DNA from: Bacteroidota bacterium
Lineage (GTDB): Bacteria > Bacteroidota > Bacteroidia > Chitinophagales > Chitinophagaceae
Length of the DNA: 64,000 nucleotides
Direction of reading: 5' to 3'
Assembly (NCBI GenBank): GCA_023386235.1
Contig: JAEWKC010000018.1
Coordinates: 114,870 to 178,869, forward strand
Positions 56,350-64,000 of this stretch are shown piece by piece. The translations under genes and the position numbers were made by a program. Position 1 is the stretch's first letter; every line of letters starts with the position of its first letter. The notes beneath the pieces are model-generated. The model worked only from the letters and a program-made list of their open reading frames with translations, made no database searches and had not been told where the DNA came from.

Positions 56350-57768
56350 ATGCATATAGAACAAATTTATACAGGATGTTTAGCGCAGGGCGCTTATTAT
56401 ATTACATCAGGTAAAGAAGCTGTAGTTATTGATCCGCTACGTGAAGTGCAACCGTACATTGACCGTGCAGAAAAAGACGGCGTAAAAATCAAGTATATTT
56501 TTGAAACACATTTTCATGCAGATTTTGTCTCCGGCCACTTGGATCTGAAAAAACATACAGGAGCTACAATTGTTTATGGGCCTAACGCGCGTCCCGAGTT
56601 TGAAGCATATATCGCCAAGGAAAATGAAGAGTTTAAAGTTGGCGATATAACATTTATTGCATTGCATACTCCGGGGCATACAATGGAAAGTACTTGCTAT
56701 CTTTTAAAGGACGAAAACGGAAATAACAAAGCCATATTCACCGGAGATACCCTATTCATCGGGGATGTAGGTCGCCCTGACCTTGCACAAAAAATATCCG
56801 ACGAACTTACGCAGGATAAGCTGGCAGGACATTTATATGATTCTTTGCACAATAAAATATTACCCCTATCTGACGATATCATTGTGTATCCCGCTCATGG
56901 CGCCGGTTCTGCCTGCGGCAAAAATATGAGCAAAGAAACTACCGACACTTTAGGCAATCAGAAAAAAACAAATTATGCCTTGCAGCCAATGAGTAAAACA
57001 GACTTTATTAAAAAAGTGACTGAAGGATTAACAGCACCCCCATCATACTTTCCATTAAATGTTATGATGAATATTCAAGGATATGAAAGTATAGATACGG
57101 TAAAAGAAAGAGGCCTTACTCCTTTATCTCCTGCAGATTTTGAAGAGCAGGCTAATGAGTCAGGAGCATTGATGCTTGATACGAGAAATGCAGATTTGTT
57201 TGAAAAAGGATTTATTCCAAACTCAATAAACATAGGTATCGATGGCAGCTTTGCGCCTTGGGTAGGAGCTATGATAAAAGATGTGAATCAACCCATATTG
57301 ATCATTGCAGATGAAGGTAGAGAAGAAGAAGTGGTTACACGTCTGTCAAGAGTAGGCTTTGATAATACCATAGGTTTTTTGAAAGGAGGTTTTGATGCCT
57401 GGAAGCAATCAGGCAGAGAAGTAGACACTGTTATTTCAATAGATGTAAAAGAATTTGCAGAGCAACACACAGAAAATAAAGAAATAGAAATTGTAGATGT
57501 CAGAAAAGCTTCAGAATATCAGTCAGAGCATGTAATAGATGCGAAGAATGTACCGCTTGATTATATCAATGAAAACTTTATGCAGTTAAGTAAAGACAAA
57601 AAGTATTTTGTGCACTGTGCCGGTGGCTATCGTTCAATGATTTTTATTTCCATTCTAAAAGCAAGAGGATACGACAATCTTATTAATATAAAAGGTGGTT
57701 TTAAAGATATTAAAGAGAGCAAACAATTTGATCTTACAGAATATGTTTGTCCGTCTACATTATTATAA
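56350..57768 (+). CDS. CstB-like persulfide dioxygenase: MBL domain plus two rhodanese domains
   Basis: 472 residues from the ATG at 56350; an upstream start at 56308 would overlap trxA and add a non-conserved tail. Residues 1-235 form a metallo-beta-lactamase domain with HFHADF (His54, His56, Asp58), TPGH (His110), TGD (Asp133) and PAHGAGSACG (His183). Two rhodanese domains follow. The first (about 260-358) lacks the active Cys, having ADEGREEE in the loop. The second (about 363-465) has HCAGGYRS with Cys423. This matches S. aureus CstB, which oxidises low-molecular-weight persulfides to thiosulfate and sulfite with Fe(II). Confidence 0.9.
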   Translation: MHIEQIYTGCLAQGAYYITSGKEAVVIDPLREVQPYIDRAEKDGVKIKYIFETHFHADFVSGHLDLKKHTGATIVYGPNARPEFEAYIAKENEEFKVGDITFIALHTPGHTMESTCYLLKDENGNNKAIFTGDTLFIGDVGRPDLAQKISDELTQDKLAGHLYDSLHNKILPLSDDIIVYPAHGAGSACGKNMSKETTDTLGNQKKTNYALQPMSKTDFIKKVTEGLTAPPSYFPLNVMMNIQGYESIDTVKERGLTPLSPADFEEQANESGALMLDTRNADLFEKGFIPNSINIGIDGSFAPWVGAMIKDVNQPILIIADEGREEEVVTRLSRVGFDNTIGFLKGGFDAWKQSGREVDTVISIDVKEFAEQHTENKEIEIVDVRKASEYQSEHVIDAKNVPLDYINENFMQLSKDKKYFVHCAGGYRSMIFISILKARGYDNLINIKGGFKDIKESKQFDLTEYVCPSTLL

Positions 57769-57788
57769 TCACTTAAAAATACAGATAA

Positions 57789-58265
57789 ATGAAAAAAAAT
57801 ATCGGAGCTACAGATAAGTTAATAAGAACTGTTTTGGGCATCATAGGCATCTACATCTTTTTCAATAATGAAATGAGCGGAGGTCTGGCATATACTGCGC
57901 TTATCATAGGAGTAATACTTTTGGCAACATCCTTCTTAGGCACTTGTCCTATTTACTCATTGTTAGGAGTTAGTACAAATGCATTATCTCAAATCAGTAT
58001 AAAAGACGAATTGAAAAATGGTGGGGTTATTATAGATGTACGCACCCCTCAGGAATATGCTACAGGTCATATAAAAGACAGTATCAATATTCCACTTAAT
58101 AATATTTCTGCAAAGAAAAATGAGCTGACAAAGAAGTATAAAACCATCATCACTTGTTGTGCTTCAGGAATGAGAAGTGCATCAGCAAAAAGTATCTTGT
58201 CAGGTACAGATACAAAAGTGATCAATGGCGGAAGCTGGCATAGTTTACAATCGAAAATAGATTAA
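57789..58265 (+). CDS. DUF2892 membrane segment fused to a rhodanese domain
   Basis: 158 residues. Residues 1-60 form a two-helix DUF2892 membrane unit (DKLIRTVLGIIGIYIFF and LAYTALIIGVILLATSF, then GTCPIYSLLG). Residues 68-157 form a rhodanese with IIDVRTPQEYATGHI and active loop TCCASGMRS. It is a membrane-tethered sulfurtransferase that could pass sulfane sulfur to or from neighbouring transporters. It lies 20 bases after the dioxygenase gene and is the last gene of operon A. Confidence 0.85.
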   Translation: MKKNIGATDKLIRTVLGIIGIYIFFNNEMSGGLAYTALIIGVILLATSFLGTCPIYSLLGVSTNALSQISIKDELKNGGVIIDVRTPQEYATGHIKDSINIPLNNISAKKNELTKKYKTIITCCASGMRSASAKSILSGTDTKVINGGSWHSLQSKID

Positions 58266-58284
58266 GGATTACAGTCATTAACTG

Positions 58285-58300
58285 TGTGATAAAAGTTACA
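58285..58300. promoter_or_regulatory. Crp/Fnr-type operator TGTGATAAAAGTTACA upstream of operon B
   Basis: Identical to the site at 54570-54585 in 13 of 16 positions, keeping both outer TGT and ACA triplets. It is again exactly 21 bases before the -7 element, which predicts joint control of operons A and B by the Crp/Fnr protein at 53925. Confidence 0.75.
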
Positions 58301-58321
58301 AATATCCGTATGCAATAAAAT

Positions 58322-58329
58322 TAACTTTG
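58322..58329 (+). promoter_or_regulatory. -7 promoter element (TAACTTTG) of operon B
   Basis: Exact TAnnTTTG match, 21 bases after the Crp-type operator and 17 bases before the ATG at 58347. It shares AACTTTG with the operon A element. Confidence 0.7.
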
Positions 58330-58346
58330 CTACAAATAAAGAACAA

Positions 58347-58592
58347 ATGATGAAAACGATTTTAGCTCAATGGAATGCAATGCGCATTATAAGATTAGTA
58401 TTAGGAATAGTAATCATTGTTCAGGGCATTTACACTAATGATTATGCCATTGCATTGTTAGGTGGGTTATTTACTTTAATGCCTTTACTCAATATAGGCT
58501 GTTGTGGTACAAATGCATGTAATACTAATACACAAAGAAAAATAAATACAGATAGTAAAAAAGAAGAAATAATTTTCGAAGAAGTAAAGTAA
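58347..58592 (+). CDS. Small DUF2892 membrane protein with Cys-rich tail
   Basis: 81 residues with a two-helix DUF2892 membrane unit (MRIIRLVLGIVIIVQGIY and a second helix), then GCCGTNAC and a charged cytoplasmic tail. DUF2892 proteins occur with rhodaneses and YeeE/YedE proteins in sulfur loci, and the paired cysteines could bind sulfane sulfur (inference). It lies 4 bases before the reductase gene. First gene of operon B. Confidence 0.8.
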   Translation: MMKTILAQWNAMRIIRLVLGIVIIVQGIYTNDYAIALLGGLFTLMPLLNIGCCGTNACNTNTQRKINTDSKKEEIIFEEVK

Positions 58593-58596
58593 TAAA

Positions 58597-60288
58597 ATGA
58601 AAGTAGTAATAGTTGGCGGGGTAGCCGGAGGAGCAAGTACCGCCGCAAGATTGAGAAGAATTGATGAACACGCAGAAATTATATTATTTGAAAAAGGAGC
58701 ATATATTTCTTACGCTAATTGTGGACTTCCTTATTACATAGGAGATGTGATAAAAGAAAGAAACAAGTTATTTGTACAAACAGCCCAGTCATTTAATCAA
58801 AGATTTAATGTTGATGTAAGAACCGAGTCAGAAGTTTTAAGAATTGATAAAGATAAAAAAGAGGTAAGGGTTACAGATCTTAAGACAAATAAAGAGTATA
58901 CAGAAAGCTATGATAAACTGGTTTTATCTCCGGGTGCAGAACCTATAAAGCCAAAGTTCCCGGGCATTGATATGGAAGGGATCTTTACATTGAGAAATGT
59001 AAATGATACGGATAAAATAAAACAGTATGCTCAAAGTAAAGCGGGCAAAAAAGCAGTAGTAGTAGGTGCCGGATTTATTGGTCTTGAGATGGCTGAAAAT
59101 CTTCATGAACTAGGTTTACACGTTACTATTGTAGAGTTGGCTTCACAAATTTTACCTCCTGTAGACTTTCCTATTGCTGCATTAGCACAACAGCATATTC
59201 GCAGCAAAGGAGTAGATATTCTTTTAAATACAGGTGTAGAAGGGTTTGAGAGAAGTAACGATGATAATAAAAGTGTCATACTAAATAACGGCAATAAAAT
59301 AGAGGCAGATATAGTTATTTTATCTATCGGTGTAAAGCCTGATAAAAAGCTAGCGGAAGAAGCTGGTTTGACAATAGGAAGTACAGGAGGAATATGGGTA
59401 AATAAATACTTGCAAACGAGCGATGAGAACATTTATGCTGTAGGCGACGCTATTGAATTTATCAATCCTATCAGCCAAAAAGCTATGACCACTTTCTTGG
59501 CTGGCCCTGCAAATAAACAAGGACGCATATGTGCCAATAATATTGTTCATGGAAATAAACATATTTACAAAGGCTCTATCAATACCGCAATTGTAAAAGT
59601 ATTTGATCTTACAATAGGTTCTGCGGGCATTTCCTCTAAAGCATTAAAACGATTAAATATTCCTCATATCGTTTCTACTACACGCTCTGCATCACATGCA
59701 AGTTATTATCCGGATGCTAAGCAAATAACGATACAATTGGCTATAACCCCCAACGAAGGTAAAATACTAAGTGCACAGGTTTGTGGTGAAGATGGAGCAG
59801 ATAAAAGACTTGATATACTATCTTCTTATATTCAACAAGGACTAACTGTTTATGATCTAATGGAAATGGAGCAGGCTTATGCTCCGCCATACTCTTCAGC
59901 TAAAGATCCCGTTAATATTGCGGCTTTTGTAGGAGAAAATATTCTTACTGAAAAATATAAAGTAGAATATTGGGATACTTTTCTTGACGATTATAAGAAT
60001 GATTATGACGGTATGCTTATAGATGTACGTACATCACAAGAGCATCAAAAGAAAACAATTCCCGGAGCAGTGAATATTCCCTTAGACGATCTTCGTAATA
60101 GATTATCAGAAATATCTAAAGACCAAAATCTTTATATATTCTGTGAAGTAGGATTAAGAGGATACCTTGCTCAAAGAATTTTAAAACAAAGCGGATATAA
60201 AAATGTTTACAATCTTTCCGGAGGATTCTCTTTATGGAATGTTTGTAACGAAGAAAAAAATATTATTAACAATCAAATTAAATCATGA
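58597..60288 (+). CDS. CoA-disulfide/persulfide reductase with C-terminal rhodanese domain
   Basis: 563 residues. FAD- and NAD(P)H-binding Rossmann folds (VIVGGVAGGASTAARLRR; VVVGAGFIGLEMAENL) carry the single catalytic Cys42 in SYANCGLPYY, the CoADR signature. The dimerisation domain follows (DLTIGSAGIS). A rhodanese domain from about residue 470 has active Cys516 in FCEVGLRGY. This fusion is known as CoADR-RHD or NADH-dependent persulfide reductase, reducing CoA or bacillithiol persulfides and polysulfide to H2S. It overlaps the next gene by 4 bases. Confidence 0.9.
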   Translation: MKVVIVGGVAGGASTAARLRRIDEHAEIILFEKGAYISYANCGLPYYIGDVIKERNKLFVQTAQSFNQRFNVDVRTESEVLRIDKDKKEVRVTDLKTNKEYTESYDKLVLSPGAEPIKPKFPGIDMEGIFTLRNVNDTDKIKQYAQSKAGKKAVVVGAGFIGLEMAENLHELGLHVTIVELASQILPPVDFPIAALAQQHIRSKGVDILLNTGVEGFERSNDDNKSVILNNGNKIEADIVILSIGVKPDKKLAEEAGLTIGSTGGIWVNKYLQTSDENIYAVGDAIEFINPISQKAMTTFLAGPANKQGRICANNIVHGNKHIYKGSINTAIVKVFDLTIGSAGISSKALKRLNIPHIVSTTRSASHASYYPDAKQITIQLAITPNEGKILSAQVCGEDGADKRLDILSSYIQQGLTVYDLMEMEQAYAPPYSSAKDPVNIAAFVGENILTEKYKVEYWDTFLDDYKNDYDGMLIDVRTSQEHQKKTIPGAVNIPLDDLRNRLSEISKDQNLYIFCEVGLRGYLAQRILKQSGYKNVYNLSGGFSLWNVCNEEKNIINNQIKS

Positions 60289-60854
60289 GTTTTATTGAGT
60301 GGATAAGTCAGCCTTGGCCATGGTATGTGGCAGGGCCTATGTTAGGCTTAACAGTGCCGTTATTGCTTATTTTAGGTAATAAAAGTTTTGGCATATCATC
60401 ATCTCTCAGGCATATTTGCGCATCCTGCTTTCCGGCAAAAATTCCATTTTTTCAATACAACTGGAAAAAAGAATCTTGGAATATGTTTTTTGTACTGGGT
60501 ATTTTCTTTGGAGGAATGATCGCGTTTTTTCTATTGAATAATCCGGAGCAGATAAATGTAAGTCCGGCGTTAGTAGAAGACCTGAAGCAATACAACATCA
60601 ATAATTACGAAGGAATGGTTCCTGCCGATCTATTCAGTTGGGAGAGCTTATTCACTCTTAGAGGAATTATATTAATGGTGTTTGGCGGCTTTTTAGTGGG
60701 CTTTGGCACACGCTATGCCGGCGGTTGCACCAGCGGGCACTCCATAATGGGTTTATCAAACCTGCAATGGCCATCTCTGGTGGCTACCACTTGCTTTATG
60801 GCCGGCGGATTTTTTATGGCTAACATTGTTTTACCTTATATACTTGCATTATAA
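60285..60854 (+). CDS. YeeE/YedE-family transporter, first half (thiosulfate/sulfur transport)
   Basis: 189 residues with about four membrane segments. It carries the conserved GGCTSGHSIMG (Cys near residue 148), the family hallmark, where the Cys relays thiosulfate in TsuA. It is half the size of TsuA and is followed with a one-base overlap (TAATG) by the second half, so the two form a split PmpA/PmpB-type transporter. It overlaps the reductase gene by ATGA. Direction of transport and substrate are inferred. Confidence 0.87.
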   Translation: MSFIEWISQPWPWYVAGPMLGLTVPLLLILGNKSFGISSSLRHICASCFPAKIPFFQYNWKKESWNMFFVLGIFFGGMIAFFLLNNPEQINVSPALVEDLKQYNINNYEGMVPADLFSWESLFTLRGIILMVFGGFLVGFGTRYAGGCTSGHSIMGLSNLQWPSLVATTCFMAGGFFMANIVLPYILAL

Positions 60855-61360
60855 TGAATAATTACAACGACGAATTTCAAACAGAAGATTTAGAAAAACG
60901 CAGGCAGGACGCCATGTGCGTGAATGAAAGCAAACAGGCTGCAAAATGGCATAACTATATCAAATATTTATTGATGGGTATCATATTCGGTATTGTGCTT
61001 GTAAAAGGAGAAGTGGTAAGCTGGTTTCGCATCCAGGAAATGTTCAGGCTGCAATCCTTTCATATGTATGGTGTAATAGGGGCTGCCATAGCGGTAGGCG
61101 CTATCTCTGTATTTCTGATTAAAAAATTTAATATAAAAACAATTAGTGGAGAAAAAATTGTGTTAGCAGATAAGAAATTCAATAAAGGAAATATTTACGG
61201 AGGATTAATCTTTGGATTTGGATGGGCGTTAACAGGTGCATGTCCGGGACCATTATTTGCACAAATTGGTACAGGCGCTACAGTTATTGTAATCCCTTTA
61301 TTAAGCGCTATAGCGGGCACGTGGGTATATGGAAAGTTCAGAGATAAATTGCCTCACTAA
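60854..61360 (+). CDS. YeeE/YedE-family transporter, second half
   Basis: 168 residues with about four membrane segments after a charged N-terminus of 35 residues. It carries the matching hallmark FGWALTGACPGPLFAQIG, with a conserved Cys. It partners the preceding protein, and the two motifs CTSGH and CPGP correspond to the two halves of full-length TsuA-like proteins. Last gene of operon B. It is convergent with the ZIP gene, and no terminator hairpin is evident in between. Confidence 0.87.
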   Translation: MNNYNDEFQTEDLEKRRQDAMCVNESKQAAKWHNYIKYLLMGIIFGIVLVKGEVVSWFRIQEMFRLQSFHMYGVIGAAIAVGAISVFLIKKFNIKTISGEKIVLADKKFNKGNIYGGLIFGFGWALTGACPGPLFAQIGTGATVIVIPLLSAIAGTWVYGKFRDKLPH

Positions 61361-61406
61361 AAATATCCAGAACATATATACATCCTGCAAAAACAGATTG
61401 CTTTAA

Positions 61407-62225
61407 TTATCCTAAAGCTACATCCAGCATCATCATTATGATGAAGCCTGCAATAAAGCCGAGCGTAGCGATATCTGTATTATTGCCCTGCTGTGTTTCC
61501 GGAACTACTTCTTCTATTACCACGTATATCATCGCGCCAGCAGCAAAAGCCAAAGCATAAGGAAGCATAGGTGTAAAAAATGTAACCGCCCACGCACCCA
61601 ACACACCTGCTATAGGCTCTACCAGCGCGGAGGACTGCCCTAACAGAAAGCTTTTTTTTCTGCTCATACCCATTCTGCGTAAAGGCATTGATACAGCTAC
61701 CCCCTCAGGAAAATTTTGCAGCCCTATACCAATGGCTAAAGTAACTGCTCCGGCAATGGTAGCTTCGGGAATACCTGCCGCTACGCCCCCAAAAAGCACA
61801 CCAACAGCCAGCCCCTCGGGTATATTGTGCAATGTAATAGCCAGTGTAAGCAATGTAGTACGCTGCCAGGAAGTTTTTACGCCTTCGGCCTTTTTAAACC
61901 CGATATGTAAATGCGGTAATAATTTATCGATAAAAAATATAAACAAAGCACCCGTTAAAAAGCCAATGGCGGCAGGCATTACCTTCACGAAACCATCGCC
62001 ATTACTCATTTCTATGGCAGGTGCCAACAAACTCCAGAAGCTCGCGGCCACCATTACCCCACCGGTAAACCCCAGCATACCATCCATAACGGATTGGTTT
62101 ATCTTCTTTATAAAAAACACAAGCGAAGCGCCCAGCGCTGTTACAAACCACGTAAACAAAGTAGCCAGTAACGCCGCTGTTATCGGGTTGATGCTTTTAA
62201 AATATGCTATTACAGGTTCTATCAT
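61407..62225 (-). CDS. ZIP-family metal transporter
   Basis: 272 residues from the ATG at 62225; a longer frame reaches 62354 but overlaps the phosphodiesterase gene and lacks ZIP homology. About eight membrane helices. Helices 4 and 5 carry HNIPEGLAVGVLFGG and QNFPEGVAVSMPLRR, the ZIP metal-binding pairs, and the loop between helices 3 and 4 has a HLHIG histidine. It imports Zn(II) or related ions. A -7 element (62246-62253) lies 20 bases upstream. Confidence 0.92.
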   Translation of the reverse strand: MIEPVIAYFKSINPITAALLATLFTWFVTALGASLVFFIKKINQSVMDGMLGFTGGVMVAASFWSLLAPAIEMSNGDGFVKVMPAAIGFLTGALFIFFIDKLLPHLHIGFKKAEGVKTSWQRTTLLTLAITLHNIPEGLAVGVLFGGVAAGIPEATIAGAVTLAIGIGLQNFPEGVAVSMPLRRMGMSRKKSFLLGQSSALVEPIAGVLGAWAVTFFTPMLPYALAFAAGAMIYVVIEEVVPETQQGNNTDIATLGFIAGFIIMMMLDVALG

Positions 62226-62245
62226 AGGTTCCTCAAATGAAGGAA

Positions 62246-62253
62246 CAAATGTA
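62246..62253 (-). promoter_or_regulatory. -7 promoter element (TACATTTG) of the ZIP gene
   Basis: Exact TAnnTTTG match on the minus strand, 20 bases before the ATG at 62225. It overlaps the spacer after the upstream phosphodiesterase stop, supporting the shorter ZIP start. Confidence 0.5.
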
Positions 62254-62257
62254 CAGA

Positions 62258-63202
62258 TTATGTTTTTATTTTCTTTGAATGAATATAATTTAGCAGTTCC
62301 TGCGGCCTGTCGGTTTGAATTATGGAAGCACCTTTGTCTATCAGCCAGCCCCATGTTTCATCAGGTTGATTTTGCTCCACCGCTCTGTCGTCATCGTGAC
62401 CGCCGTTTAATGAAGGCCATAAGCTATTAAGCCAAATGCCATAACCTTCCTTTTTTAGTGCTTTAAAATTTTCTGTTTTTATAAGCTTATCATCACTCCA
62501 GACCATTTGAAAAATTGTATTCCTGCGAGGCAAATAACTTTTGATCACCGCGTCTGCTTTTTCTTTATCGCTATACGCTACAATTGGCATTAATATTACA
62601 TCAGAAGGCACAATGCCGTACCTTGCTTCTACCTCTTGCAAAGTTGTATTATTATCTATATTAATAATCGTTTGCGCTACAGTACCGGTTTCGCGCAATA
62701 GTTTTATCACTTCAGGAAAGTAAGCATACCCTTTATCTATATCAATCAAAATTTTTCCTTTGGCTGCTAAAAGAAATTCTCTGAATGTAGGAATCTTGTG
62801 CTGTGTAACTCTTCCTAATCCGTTTCGCAAAGTAAACTTCTGAATCTCTTCCCAGGTAAAATCTTCGGGTTTGCCTTTACCCGATGTGGTTCTGTCTATC
62901 GTTCTGTCATGCATTAAAATAAGCACATTGTCTTTTGTTTTTTTCAGATCAATCTCCATGATTTCTACACCCATAGCAACAGCGTTTTCTAAAGCCTGTA
63001 TAGAATTTTCCGGTGCATGACGCCAGTCGCCTCTGTGCGCGGTCACCATTACATCTGCGTTTTGCGGATTTCTTAATTGCTGAATTAGCCGGTTGATATT
63101 CTTTGGTACTTCAACTGTGTTTTTTTGTACACTGCATGATGTGAGCATGAAAGACAAAGCTGCAACTAACAGTATTGCCTTTGAAAATATTCTTCTATTC
63201 AT
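62258..63202 (-). CDS. Glycerophosphodiester phosphodiesterase lipoprotein
   Basis: 314 residues with lipobox MLTSC (Cys23). The GDPD TIM-barrel residues appear as TAHRGDWRHAPENS (catalytic His and Glu), MEIDLKKTKDN (metal Asp) and LMHDRTIDRTTSG (second His). It hydrolyses glycerophosphodiesters, releasing glycerol 3-phosphate in the envelope. The C-terminal end has TDRPQELLNYI. It is followed by the ZIP gene on the same strand, which has its own promoter. Confidence 0.9.
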   Translation of the reverse strand: MNRRIFSKAILLVAALSFMLTSCSVQKNTVEVPKNINRLIQQLRNPQNADVMVTAHRGDWRHAPENSIQALENAVAMGVEIMEIDLKKTKDNVLILMHDRTIDRTTSGKGKPEDFTWEEIQKFTLRNGLGRVTQHKIPTFREFLLAAKGKILIDIDKGYAYFPEVIKLLRETGTVAQTIINIDNNTTLQEVEARYGIVPSDVILMPIVAYSDKEKADAVIKSYLPRRNTIFQMVWSDDKLIKTENFKALKKEGYGIWLNSLWPSLNGGHDDDRAVEQNQPDETWGWLIDKGASIIQTDRPQELLNYIHSKKIKT

Positions 63203-63247
63203 ACTATTTAATAACCTGGATTTTGATACATTTTAGACTTTAATCTG

Positions 63248-64000
63248 CTATTTATCCGAACAATGATACAGTTCACTTTTAGAAACTACCTTCCCGTGAA
63301 TATTTCTTGAGTCTATCACAAAGACCTGGAAAGTATCGTTTGGATACACTCTTACTACGATATGCCCTTCGCGCGATTTTAAATTTCTTGCAAACCAGGG
63401 GCCTATTCCAATGCCTGTATCGTCAAAATAATACGTCATGTATATATCTCTTTTTTTCGTTCCTATTTTTGGCGAAATCAGCCTGTGTCCTACTTCTGCT
63501 CCGGGATGATCCGGGCTCCAGGATTGTGCAACAACAACTTTAGGATCCAAGGTTCTCAAAAACGTTTCATTTGTTCCGTCTCTGTTACCATGATGGCAAA
63601 GAGACATCACATCCACTTCGCCTACCACTTTACTCATTGGTGTTTCTATATCCATCCATTCCGGGCGATCGTAATCGGTCAGGCCGGTATTGTCGTCGCC
63701 TTCAAAATATTTGAATTTGCCATAAGTAACAAGAAAAGCAGTTGACAATTCATTTTCACTATACCTGCCGTTTTCATCTACCAGTTGCTCTACAGTAAAT
63801 AATTCTCTGGCAGTTTCTCCTTTGCCTGTCCACAACATATTATTTGCCTTGATGTTTCTGATATGAAAATCAGGATATTGATTTGCTTCGTGTTTCAACA
63901 CTATCTGATTTCTGCTGCCTGCTTTTAATGGTTCTACTTTAGAGCCGTTTTTTTGAAGTGTTTGAAGAAATTTAATATAGTTTGCATAAGTTGTACTGCC
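63248..64000 (-). CDS. MBL-fold (ComEC-like) hydrolase, N-terminus beyond window
   Basis: The reading frame is open to the right edge, giving about 250 C-terminal residues; an internal GTG at 63901 is not a real start. Seen: a DVMSLCHHGNRDGTNE segment with the HHG of the competence-type metallo-beta-lactamase fold, preceded by a KFKYFEGDDNTG strand-Asp segment. It probably belongs to the ComEC/Rec2-related exported hydrolases. The metal-binding HxHxDH motif should lie upstream of the window. Substrate unknown. Confidence 0.65.
   Translation of the reverse strand, partial: GSTTYANYIKFLQTLQKNGSKVEPLKAGSRNQIVLKHEANQYPDFHIRNIKANNMLWTGKGETARELFTVEQLVDENGRYSENELSTAFLVTYGKFKYFEGDDNTGLTDYDRPEWMDIETPMSKVVGEVDVMSLCHHGNRDGTNETFLRTLDPKVVVAQSWSPDHPGAEVGHRLISPKIGTKKRDIYMTYYFDDTGIGIGPWFARNLKSREGHIVVRVYPNDTFQVFVIDSRNIHGKVVSKSELYHCSDK

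Noticed and set aside
1..64000. tRNA genes, CRISPR arrays, insertion sequences, prophage or origin
   Set aside because: I looked for cloverleaf-like segments, regularly spaced repeats, transposase or phage genes and origin-type boxes and saw none that could be supported.

Overview
The window comes from a Bacteroidota genome, most likely a member of the Chitinophagales. The evidence is two SusC/SusD pairs, a GT117 (DUF2723) protein, the long Bacteroidota/Chlamydia-type IspG, an ECF sigma factor with a membrane partner, a bacilliredoxin, and repeated promoter motifs of the Bacteroidota form TAnnTTTG. No tRNA, rRNA, CRISPR array, insertion sequence or prophage was seen.

Layout. Bases 1-9300 are mostly housekeeping: a partial murein-peptide ligase, a YtxJ-type bacilliredoxin, UDP-glucose dehydrogenase, a GT117 mannosyltransferase-like protein, glucose-6-phosphate isomerase and two small genes. 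Bases 9293-17740 hold a minus-strand glycosidase operon. GH2, GH95 and GH18 genes are intact, but the two promoter-proximal genes are broken: GH20 has an in-frame amber codon and an internal deletion, and GH2 has lost its 5' part and carries a one-base insertion in an A7 run. ispG follows, then small secreted proteins and several gene remnants (21190-22128).

Bases 24180-37777 form one long minus-strand operon for sialic acid use. In transcription order it encodes SusC, SusD, sialidase, N-acetylneuraminate lyase, a sulfatase, a kelch mutarotase, an MFS transporter, an M90 peptidase and an N-acylglucosamine 2-epimerase. A FadR/GntR-type regulator is divergent, and a palindrome lies at the predicted start of transcription. 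The operon contains a terminator-like hairpin after susD and a 2.5-copy 70-bp repeat array after the lyase gene. A second SusC/SusD pair with a secreted phosphatase-like enzyme follows. The fucosidase, beta-galactosidase, GH18 enzyme, sialidase and sulfatase together suggest use of sialylated and sulfated glycoprotein or mucin glycans.

Bases 44800-53906 hold a DUF4397 lipoprotein, a sigma factor/anti-sigma-like pair, an outer-membrane barrel protein, Tex, a DnaQ-type exonuclease and ValRS. Bases 53925-61360 form the most interesting region, a sulfane-sulfur and persulfide handling locus. It has a Crp/Fnr regulator followed by two transcription units: TauE, TlpA-like, Trx, CstB-like persulfide dioxygenase and DUF2892-rhodanese; then DUF2892, CoA-disulfide/persulfide reductase-rhodanese and two YeeE/YedE halves. 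Each unit is preceded by the same 16-bp Crp-type palindrome placed exactly 21 bases before its -7 element. This predicts a two-operon regulon controlled by the neighbouring two-cysteine Crp/Fnr protein. The window ends with a ZIP transporter, a glycerophosphodiester phosphodiesterase and a partial MBL-fold protein.
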